From assembly GCA_934654805.1 (NCBI GenBank), contig CAKUGW010000011.1, positions 1-43,491 of the forward strand: DNA of 43,491 nucleotides, in the 5' to 3' direction. The position numbers and the translations under genes were made by a program. The notes under the pieces are model-generated. The model was not told the origin of the DNA. It did no database searches and saw only the letters and a program-made list of their open reading frames with translations. Positions 37,525-43,491 of this stretch are shown here, piece by piece. The DNA is from an uncultured Kiritimatiellota bacterium (GTDB lineage: Bacteria > Verrucomicrobiota > Kiritimatiellia > RFP12 > UBA1067). Numbering within the stretch: the first letter of the stretch is position 1; each line of letters starts with the position of its first letter.

Positions 37525-39108
37525 TCAGCCAACGAGGAGTTTCATGTCGTCGTCCACCGATCCGATGCCGGCGATGCCGAAGTTCTCGACGAGCACCTTG
37601 GCGACGTTCGAAGAGAGGAACGCCGGGAGGGTCGGGCCAAGATGGATGTTCTTCACGCCAAGGTAAAGGAGCGCCAGCAGGACGATGACGGCCTTCTGCT
37701 CGTACCATGCGATGTTGAAGGCGAGCGGCAGCTTGTTGATGTCGTCAAGGCCGAAAACCTCCTTGAGCCTCAGTGCGATGAGCGCTAGCGAATACGAGTC
37801 GTTGCACTGTCCGGCATCGAGGACGCGCGGAATGCCGCCGATGTCGCCCAGATCCAGCTTGTTGTACTTGTACTTTGCGCATCCCGCCGTGAGAATCACC
37901 ACATCCTTCGGCAATGCCTTGGCGAACTCGGCATAGTAGTCGCGGGACTTGTGGCGTCCATCGCAGCCCGCCATCACCACGAACTTCCTGATCGCACCCG
38001 ACTTCACGGCCTCGACGACTTTCCCGGCAAGCGCGAACACCTGTTCATGCGCGAACCCGCCCACGATCTTGCCGGATTCGATTCCCGTCGGCGGCGGACA
38101 TTTCTTCGCCTGCTCGATGAGCGCGGAGAAGTCCTTTTGCTCGCCGTATTCTCCGTCGATATGGCGGCATCCTGGGAATCCCGCCGCGCCGGTCGTCCAA
38201 AGCCTGTCCTTGTAGGATGCGGCAGGCGGCACGACGCAGTTCGTCGTCATCAGGATCGGGCCATTGAACTTCTCGAACTCCTCCTTCTGCTTCCACCACG
38301 CGTTCCCGTAGTTGCCTGCGAAGTGCGGATACTTCTTGAAGGCCGGATAGTAGTGGGACGGAAGCATCTCAGAATGTGTATAGACATCGATGCCCGCCCC
38401 AGCCGTCTGCTCAAGCAGCATCTCAAGGTCTCGCAGATCGTGGCCTGAAATCAAAATGCCGGGATTCGCGCGAACGCCGATATCGACCTCCGTGATCTCT
38501 GGGTTGCCGTAGGCGGATGTGTTTGCCTTGTCGAGGAGCGCCATGCCCGCGACGCCGAACTTGCCGGTTTCAAGGGCAAGAGCGATGAGATCGTTTACCG
38601 AAAGCGAATCGTCAAGCGTCGCCGCCAACGCGCGTTGGATGAACGCATCGACATCCTCGTCATCCTGCATGAGCGCATTCGCGTGTTTTGAGTAGGCGGC
38701 AAGCCCCTTAAGACCGTAGGTAATCAACTCGCGCAAAGAGCGGATATCCTCGTCGGTGGTCGCGAGAACGCCGACCATATCCTTTGTGCTCTTTGTGTCC
38801 TTTGTGGCTAATTTGCCCCGCATGGTCTTCGTCTTGGCTATCGCGGCCTTGATTGCATCGGCGTCGAAATTCGCGTTCGTGATGGTGATGAAGAGATTGA
38901 CCGTCACGAGGTGGTTGATATCCTTGTCGACCGGCTTGCCATCCTTACGCAACGCTGTCGTGACTTGCGAGAGACGCTTCGTCTCATAGACCAGTTCATC
39001 CTGCAACGCAGCGACGTCAGCCGTCTTGCCGCACACGCCGCATACCGTGCAGCCCTTGTTTCCTGCAGTCTCCTGGCATTGCCAGCAAAACATCTTCTGT
39101 TCGTTCAT
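37525..39108 (-). CDS. hcp: hybrid-cluster protein / hydroxylamine reductase
   Basis: 527 residues from the ATG at 39108 (AGGAG 10 nt upstream). N-terminal cluster motif MFCWQCQETAGNKGC-TVCGVCGK. Hybrid-cluster ligands lie in GILISGHDLRD, VYTHSEMLP, TTNCVVPP, FPGCRHI, LTAGCAKYKYN and LDAGQCNDSYS. It acts as a high-affinity NO reductase or protein nitrosylase, with hydroxylamine reductase activity in vitro, in anaerobes under nitrosative stress. Residues near 100-110 (ATKDTKSTK) come from three 9-nt repeat units, an in-frame insertion. Last gene of a four-gene redox operon. Confidence 0.95.
   Translation of the reverse strand: MNEQKMFCWQCQETAGNKGCTVCGVCGKTADVAALQDELVYETKRLSQVTTALRKDGKPVDKDINHLVTVNLFITITNANFDADAIKAAIAKTKTMRGKLATKDTKSTKDMVGVLATTDEDIRSLRELITYGLKGLAAYSKHANALMQDDEDVDAFIQRALAATLDDSLSVNDLIALALETGKFGVAGMALLDKANTSAYGNPEITEVDIGVRANPGILISGHDLRDLEMLLEQTAGAGIDVYTHSEMLPSHYYPAFKKYPHFAGNYGNAWWKQKEEFEKFNGPILMTTNCVVPPAASYKDRLWTTGAAGFPGCRHIDGEYGEQKDFSALIEQAKKCPPPTGIESGKIVGGFAHEQVFALAGKVVEAVKSGAIRKFVVMAGCDGRHKSRDYYAEFAKALPKDVVILTAGCAKYKYNKLDLGDIGGIPRVLDAGQCNDSYSLALIALRLKEVFGLDDINKLPLAFNIAWYEQKAVIVLLALLYLGVKNIHLGPTLPAFLSSNVAKVLVENFGIAGIGSVDDDMKLLVG
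38782..38808. repeat. three 9-nt units (CTTTGTGTC type) in frame inside hcp
   Basis: CTTTGTGCT, CTTTGTGTC, CTTTGTGGC. On the coding strand they encode A-T-K-D-T-K-S-T-K, a nine-residue insertion in a surface region of Hcp. Confidence 0.85.
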
Positions 39109-39147
39109 TTTCAAATTCTCCTGTTTGAAGTGATGAAATTCTGCGCG

Positions 39148-39336
39148 TTATTCCGTTTCCCTTATTGCGGCCACGGGGCATCCCTCGATAGCCTGCTTTA
39201 CCGACTCGCCGTTTGCATCGGTCGTGTCCGAGACGGCCTCCGCCTTGCCGTCCGCGTTCATTGCGAACACGTCAGGCGCGATGCTGGTGCAAAGGCCGCA
39301 GCCTATGCACAGTTCATGGTCAACATACGCCCTCAT
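39148..39336 (-). CDS. ferredoxin, single [4Fe-4S]
   Basis: 62 residues with an ideal AAAGGAGG ribosome site. The cluster motif CIGCGLCTSIAPDVF and a later C-P (EGCPVAAI) give C-X2-C-X2-C...C. Between the cupin and hcp genes in one operon, so it is a good candidate electron donor for Hcp. Confidence 0.93.
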   Translation of the reverse strand: MRAYVDHELCIGCGLCTSIAPDVFAMNADGKAEAVSDTTDANGESVKQAIEGCPVAAIRETE

Positions 39337-39356
39337 CTTGATCCTCCTTTCGCTTG

Positions 39357-40001
39357 TCAATCCAATGTCAGCAGCAAAGCCATCTTGAACGGCTTTTCGG
39401 CGCGGACCCAATGTGCGCCGTTCTTGGCGAACGCGAAGTTCTCCCCCGCCTTGATGGCATGTTCCTTGCCCTCGTAGCCGATCACGCCTTCGCCGTCGAG
39501 CGCGAAGATCAGCGCCTCGCCCGGCGCGGCGTGTTCGCTCAAACCCGTACCGGCGGCGAAACTCATCAATACGAACTTCAACTTCGGCTCATTGATGATG
39601 TCCTTGTTGACGATGCGCCCCTCCGCATAGGGAAGAACATCCTTGAGAGCGAATGCCTCGCCCGGATTCACCTTCATTTTGTGTTCCTTTCCTGTTTCGA
39701 TTTCCGTATAGACGATGCCCGCCTCGGTCTTGACGCCCACCGGCTGGCCGACAGGCGTGACGAAAGCATCTCCCTTTGCGACCTTCGTGTTCTTTTCGCC
39801 TAAAACCTCTCCCTCGCCGTCCATGACTATCCACAGTTTATGGTAGTCGTATGTTTCGGGACTGATGTCCGTTCCTGCCGCGAGGGCGAAATGGGAGATT
39901 CGCCGCCCAGCGACTTCGGCAACGGCCTTCGAGACCGTGCAGCCGTCGACCGGCGCATTCTCCGCCGCTATCGAGAAAAGCGCTCCCTTGCGTTCGTTCA
40001 T
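39357..40001 (-). CDS. bicupin protein
   Basis: 214 residues with two cupin barrels: ALAAGTDISPETYDYHKLWI with MDGEGEVLG and KGDAFVTPVGQPVGV, then FAAGTGLSEHAAPGEALIFA with LDGEGVIGYEG and KAGENFAFAKNGAHWV. His and Glu metal ligands are visible in the second barrel. Such bicupins are common in redox clusters of anaerobes; the substrate is unknown. GGAG ribosome site 6 nt upstream. Confidence 0.82.
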   Translation of the reverse strand: MNERKGALFSIAAENAPVDGCTVSKAVAEVAGRRISHFALAAGTDISPETYDYHKLWIVMDGEGEVLGEKNTKVAKGDAFVTPVGQPVGVKTEAGIVYTEIETGKEHKMKVNPGEAFALKDVLPYAEGRIVNKDIINEPKLKFVLMSFAAGTGLSEHAAPGEALIFALDGEGVIGYEGKEHAIKAGENFAFAKNGAHWVRAEKPFKMALLLTLD

Positions 40002-40011
40002 GGCGTCTCCT

Positions 40012-40782
40012 TCACGAATCGATTATCCGTCCGTCGAGCGAGATTGTCACGACCTGCCACGGAATGAACTTGCCAGAAGCCTGCAACGCCTTCTTCGCCG
40101 CCTGTTCCAGACCTCCGCAGCACGGAACCTCCATGCGGACGATGGTCACGGACTTGATGTCGTTCTCCCGGATGATCTCCGTCAGCTTCTCCGAATAGTC
40201 CACGGGGTCAAGCTTGGGGCATCCGACAATCGTCACCTTGCCGCGCATGAAGTCGCGGTGGAACGCGGAGTATGCGTAGGCCGTGCAGTCGGCGGCGATA
40301 AGCAGCTTCGCATCCTTGAAGAACGGCGCGGTCGCAGGGACAAGCCGTATCTGGCACGGCCATTGGGAAAGTTCGCTGGGAGGGCGCGTGTCCTCACGCA
40401 CCGTCTCGGCGGCAGGGGACAGCCGCCCTCCCGCTGACGATGTCGCGCGGTTGAACTGGCGCATCGCCTTGCCGGGGCATCCGCCAGGCGGGGGCGTCCT
40501 GCCCGCGAGCGACATTCCGCCAGCCTTCATCTGCTCCTGCATCTTCGCCATCTTCCGTTCTTGCACGGCCTTCTCGTCATACGCCGCCGCGTCGCGCTCG
40601 ACAATCCTTATCGCGCCCGTCGGGCATTCCGGGAGGCAGTCGCCCATGCCGTCGCAGTAGTCGTCCTTGACGAGCCGTGCCTTGCCGTCCACGATTGCGA
40701 TTGCGCCCTCGTGGCAGGCGTTCGCGCACAGCCCGCATCCGTTGCACTTCGCCTCGTCGATCTCGACTATCTTTCTTTTCAT
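40012..40782 (-). CDS. 2[4Fe-4S] ferredoxin-domain protein
   Basis: 256 residues from the ATG at 40782 (AGGAGG upstream). N-terminal ferredoxin: CNGCGLCANACHEGAIAI then CDGMGDCLPECPTGAI, two clusters. The rest resembles an electron-transfer accessory domain: DAKLLIAADCTAYAYSAFHR, VTIVGCPKLDPVDYSEKL, VRMEVPCCGGLEQAAKKAL. The Cys in DCTA, GCPK and PCCGG may bind another cofactor. The middle (ATSSAGGRLSPAAETVREDT) is a low-complexity insertion with a GGGGACAG box. First gene of the hcp operon. Confidence 0.85.
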   Translation of the reverse strand: MKRKIVEIDEAKCNGCGLCANACHEGAIAIVDGKARLVKDDYCDGMGDCLPECPTGAIRIVERDAAAYDEKAVQERKMAKMQEQMKAGGMSLAGRTPPPGGCPGKAMRQFNRATSSAGGRLSPAAETVREDTRPPSELSQWPCQIRLVPATAPFFKDAKLLIAADCTAYAYSAFHRDFMRGKVTIVGCPKLDPVDYSEKLTEIIRENDIKSVTIVRMEVPCCGGLEQAAKKALQASGKFIPWQVVTISLDGRIIDS

Positions 40783-40816
40783 GTCTCTTGCCTCCTGTTT
40801 CTTGTTGACGATGTGT

Positions 40817-40822
40817 ATTATA
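40817..40822 (-). promoter_or_regulatory. -10 box TATAAT of the hcp redox operon
   Basis: A perfect TATAAT on the - strand, 35 nt before the first start codon, with AGGAGG between. No good -35 is seen, which suggests activator dependence (for example a nitrosative-stress regulator), but no binding site is recognised. Confidence 0.5.
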
Positions 40823-41110
40823 CCCAAACCCATTAGCATCCCATTCGCTCACTGCGTTCGCCACGTGTGGATACACACGCAGCGCGATCACCGTATTCCG
40901 CTTTTACTCTAATCTTTTGCGAAGTTTATCCTAAAGCGTCATACGCTGATTCGCGTACGCTGCCCGGGTTAGGTTGCCCACCCCGCGCATCTCCCGCTCC
41001 GGGCCTGTCGCCCGTGGGAAGCCGGCCGCCTCAGAAGCGCGACCGGTCTATCGTTCAACTTTTAATGCTTATTCATCCTCCCTTTGGGAGACAAGAGTAT
41101 TATACCATAT
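40823..41110 (-). other. structured noncoding region upstream of the hcp operon
   Basis: No gene. On the - strand, TTGTTT-N18-TATAAT (extended by TGG, about 41125-41096) would start a transcript toward the hcp operon. Hairpins downstream include CTCCC-AAA-GGGAG, GTACGC-GAATCA-GCGTAT and CGTGTG-GATA-CACACG (40864-40879). It could be a small RNA gene or a long leader; the evidence is structure only. Confidence 0.3.
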
Positions 41111-41391
41111 TCTGATGTTCACAAACAATGCCCCGAAAACAGCGCCTCGCGCCGAAAATGGTAATGTCTAACGGGTCAGCAAAGAAGAGAGGAAGGCCAG
41201 GGGGGCAACCAAAGAAGAAAAGCGAACAGCGCCACCCCAGAGATGCCGGGGACGACCTGGAACGGGTGCGTCAACCGATGCGGATGGAAGGGGCGTCTCC
41301 ATGCGGATGGAAAAGCCATCCTCATGGCAACCATGATTTTTGAATTTCTTTTTTGTGAATTTCGACGCAAAGCTCCGCAGACGCTGCGGCA
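41111..41391. other. gap without a recognised gene
   Basis: A short + frame (41128-41343) contains KKRGRPGGQPKKK, an AT-hook-like string, but its end is built from a direct repeat ATGCGGATGGAA (41278-41289 and 41301-41312). I do not call it a gene. Confidence 0.4.
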
Positions 41392-41535
41392 TGGCAGCGC
41401 AAGTTCAGGCGCGGGGCGACCTCGCCCATCGTCAGGCGCTGGCAGCTCGAGGACTGGATAAACTCAATACACAGGGAATCGCTCAACGGAGAGACCACAT
41501 ATGCTTACGATTCACGTCTGGCCAAAGTGGCTTAA
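41392..41535 (+). pseudogene. C-terminal remnant of an unrecognised protein
   Basis: The + frame ending at TAA 41533-41535 reads WQRKFRRGATSPIVRRWQLE, then DWINSIHRESLNGETTYAYD and SRLAKVA. The composition is protein-like and unlike the flanking noncoding sequence, but no start codon or N-terminal part is present. No family recognised. Confidence 0.35.
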
Positions 41536-41580
41536 GGAGTTTTTGCTGACCCACTCCCTTTACAAGTCACCCCCCTCTCC

Positions 41581-42555
41581 TCAGAAGTCGAAGACAAGCC
41601 CGGCGGCCAGCGTGAGCGACGAGAAATCGACTTCCGCCTCCGCCCGTCCAAGCCGCGCCTCGGCCTTGTCCAGCCACTCATAGCCGACTTCGGCGAAAAG
41701 GCCGAGGTGTTCCGCAAGCGTCGCAGCCAGACCCATCGCGCAACTTGCGCCGAAAAGGCACTTCGTGTCCGCCCGGCTCGCTGCGCTGACGTCGGAATCA
41801 AGGTGCGCGAGGTTGCAGAGCGCCTGAACGCGCCCATAGGCGTCCAGCCCGCCGCAGATATGCCAAGTCGCCTGCGGCCCGAGGCCAATCTGGTAGAGGT
41901 CGCTCCGAAGGCGCGCGTGAACGCGGCTTCCGGCGATCTCGGTCGGCGTTCCCGGCGTCGTCTCGCGATACGGCAGGTACGGGGACGAATCCGGATGCAG
42001 GGCCGTGAAGTCCGAATCCGGCGGGATGGGACCGCCGCTGAAGAGGTAATAGTCCTTGGTCACGTTGACGACGCGCGTTCCGCCGCCCGCCGCGCCGGAG
42101 ACGGCGGAGCGCATCTTCCAATAGGCGGCGAACGTCGCGCCCAGGCCGAACGAGAGGCGCTCCGTCGCGAAGAGATCGCGCGCGAGCGTCGCCTTGAGGC
42201 CAAGCGGACGGTCCACGTCCAATCCGTCCAGCCCGGCTTGCGTGCCGTGCGGCGTCACGATTGTCTCCGTCGCCGTCCGCGTGTAGGCATAGTTTCGGAA
42301 AGTCGGGTCGCCCGGATAGAGAGGGTCCTGCACGACCTCCGTCTCCGAGACGTCAAAACTCGTCTTCGTGTTCGGGTCCGCCTTGTCATACGTCGTCGTG
42401 TGCGAGGCCGCCACGCCCGCAACAGGTGCCGAACCCGAAACCGAGCTCTTGACGCGCGCGCGCCACGCCGGGCCTATCGTCAGCCGCCAGGGATTGTCCG
42501 CAAAGGCCGTCGTCATGAGACCGGCAACCGCAACCATCAGGATTTCCTTCTTCAT
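41581..42555 (-). CDS. predicted outer-membrane beta-barrel protein
   Basis: 324 residues. Signal peptide MVAVAGLMTTAFA. Alternating hydrophobic strands (LSFGLGATFAAYWKM, DLYQIGLGPQATWHICGGLD, HLGLFAEVGYEWL) and a C-terminal LTLAAGLVFDF with the terminal Phe recognised by the BAM complex. Function unknown. Its ATG overlaps the stop of the upstream BspA-like gene, so the two are co-expressed. Confidence 0.75.
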   Translation of the reverse strand: MKKEILMVAVAGLMTTAFADNPWRLTIGPAWRARVKSSVSGSAPVAGVAASHTTTYDKADPNTKTSFDVSETEVVQDPLYPGDPTFRNYAYTRTATETIVTPHGTQAGLDGLDVDRPLGLKATLARDLFATERLSFGLGATFAAYWKMRSAVSGAAGGGTRVVNVTKDYYLFSGGPIPPDSDFTALHPDSSPYLPYRETTPGTPTEIAGSRVHARLRSDLYQIGLGPQATWHICGGLDAYGRVQALCNLAHLDSDVSAASRADTKCLFGASCAMGLAATLAEHLGLFAEVGYEWLDKAEARLGRAEAEVDFSSLTLAAGLVFDF

Positions 42556-43491
42556 TTGTCTGTTTCTCCTTGTCTTCGTTCGCCAATGACCGCCTGGAAG
42601 AATCCGCTTCCTCCCGCCGGCGCGTCAATCTCGACCGTCACCGTGCCGTCTCCGTTGAGAGTCGCCGACGTGGGCACGAGCGTCTGTGGCGGCGCGTCCA
42701 GCGCGGTGCGACTCCTGACCCTGACCGAGGCCGGGTTCACCGTCCCCCAGCGGGAGACCTTGTTGAGGGACAGCGTCAGCGACACCTTCCGAGGCGTGAC
42801 GCGCAAGGACTTCGTCTTCAGATCCGCGACGACGGCATCCACCTTGACCGTCACGGTCGGGACGTCCGACTTCAGATTCGCCATGTAGTCCGCATCGGAC
42901 GCGAGCGCGGGGTCGATCAGAATCTCCACGCCCTCGGGGCGGTTCACGCCCGCCGCGCGGAAGGTCTGCCGCCCGACGGCGGGCTTCCCGAGGACGATGA
43001 TCTTCCCCAGGTTCCGGCAATTGAGAAAAGCATAGTCATCGAGAGACGACACCGCCGCGCCGAGCGTGACGTTCGTCAGCGCCGGGCAGGTCGAGAAGGC
43101 GTAGCGCCCGATGGCCACGGGCGCAGACGCGGACGGGTCGTTCCAACGGCGCGCGTCCGCGAACGAGATCTGCGCAAGCGTCGGTATGTCGTAGAACGCC
43201 TTGTCGCCGATCGTCGTGCCGAAGACCGGGAAGACGACCTCTCGCATGCCGCACGGCGAGCTGGCGAAAGCGGTCGGCCTGATTGCCGTCACGAACTTGC
43301 CGCCGATCCGGTCGGGAAAGACGAGCTTCGTCACGGCAATCGAAGCGTCTCTGAACCCGTTGATCGTGGCGGTCTTCCCGTCGGCGTTCGCCGTCCAGTC
43401 GAAGATTGACTCGTCGGGCGCGGTCGCCGTGTCGATCGTCCAGTTCGCATAAAGCGTGTGACCGGCGTCGATGAGCAGTGCCGCGCCGGAC
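42552..43491 (-). CDS. C-terminal part of a BspA-like leucine-rich-repeat surface protein (5' end outside window)
   Basis: At least 313 residues, frame open to the window edge. The visible start LLIDAGHTLYANWTI resembles the end of an InlB-type B-repeat. BspA-type LRR_5 repeats follow (VFGTTIGDKAFYDIPTLAQI, IGRYAFSTCPALTNVTLGAA, LDDYAFLNCRNLGKIIVLGK). The last 120 residues are a beta-rich domain ending GSGFFQAVIG. BspA-like proteins are secreted or surface adhesins in gut bacteria. ATGA overlap with the barrel protein downstream. Confidence 0.78.
   Translation of the reverse strand, partial: SGAALLIDAGHTLYANWTIDTATAPDESIFDWTANADGKTATINGFRDASIAVTKLVFPDRIGGKFVTAIRPTAFASSPCGMREVVFPVFGTTIGDKAFYDIPTLAQISFADARRWNDPSASAPVAIGRYAFSTCPALTNVTLGAAVSSLDDYAFLNCRNLGKIIVLGKPAVGRQTFRAAGVNRPEGVEILIDPALASDADYMANLKSDVPTVTVKVDAVVADLKTKSLRVTPRKVSLTLSLNKVSRWGTVNPASVRVRSRTALDAPPQTLVPTSATLNGDGTVTVEIDAPAGGSGFFQAVIGERRQGETDK

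Noticed and set aside
39826..39840. DnaA-box-like TATCCACAG
   Set aside because: A single near-match inside the cupin gene. No cluster of boxes or AT-rich unwinding region, so no origin is claimed despite the rpmH-rnpA-yidC run elsewhere.
40970..41040. SRP RNA-like segment (ACAGGCCCGGAGCGGGAG) on the - strand
   Set aside because: The invariant GGAA tetraloop and the AGCAGC side of domain IV are missing. SRP RNA is too conserved for this to be a match.

Overview
The window is GC-rich bacterial DNA that looks like a gut- or rumen-type member of the PVC group, most likely Kiritimatiellota/Verrucomicrobiota. This is inferred from the gene content: an ECF sigma factor coupled to a transmembrane Ser/Thr kinase, secreted FGE-sulfatase-domain proteins, a secreted GHL10 glycoside hydrolase, a GH2 mannosidase, a BspA-type leucine-rich protein, anaerobe redox genes (Hcp, ferredoxins), and IS110 and IS30 elements. 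No rRNA gene is present, so the placement cannot be confirmed here.

Layout. 1-15.3 kb is a housekeeping block on the + strand: a membrane protein end, a tRNA-dihydrouridine synthase, a secreted GHL10 protein, a MATE-like membrane protein, htpG, rnhB, tRNA-Met, then the tightly overlapping rpmH-rnpA-yidD-yidC-nth-folP-tatD run, a pyridoxamine kinase, a secreted thioredoxin-like protein and an acyl-CoA synthetase. 15.4-18.2 kb holds a decayed AraC fragment, a GH2 beta-mannosidase (- strand) and a decayed ATPase fragment. 18.6-19.85 kb is an IS110 element whose upstream noncoding end folds like a bridge RNA. 20.1-21.8 kb has a secreted FGE-domain protein and a UGSC-like protein with a broken C-terminus. 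21.76-24.8 kb carries two 95-nt copies of a structured RNA element. They bracket a three-gene DUF3990/DUF3791-type module, into which an IS30-like element has landed. 25.1-28.9 kb is an AT-richer island of small or hypothetical genes (TerB-like, unknown, Pmp3-like, Cys-rich lipoprotein, ankyrin, RsiV-like lipoprotein). 28.9-30.7 kb is the kinase/sigma pair. 30.8-33.9 kb (- strand) is a partly decayed defence-type operon: Xre regulator, small ORF, YhcG/DUF1016 nuclease, a methyltransferase remnant, an ORF6N protein and a RadC-like protein that has lost its metal motif. 34.1-36.8 kb holds a secreted esterase, a secreted protein made of Gly-x-Lys-x tetrapeptides, and the second FGE-domain protein. 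37.2-40.8 kb is an Hcp/ferredoxin/cupin redox operon. 41.6-43.5 kb has an outer-membrane barrel protein and the 3' end of a BspA-like gene.

Two themes stand out. First, many short-period sequence tracts (7- and 9-nt units, purine-rich runs, GGGGACAGGCCC boxes) lie between genes and also in frame inside conserved enzymes (dus, yidC, nth, folP, tatD, hcp). Second, the 95-nt RNA element has its own sigma70-like promoter. Sequence changes between its copies keep the main stem paired, and one copy forms the leader of the DUF3990 module.
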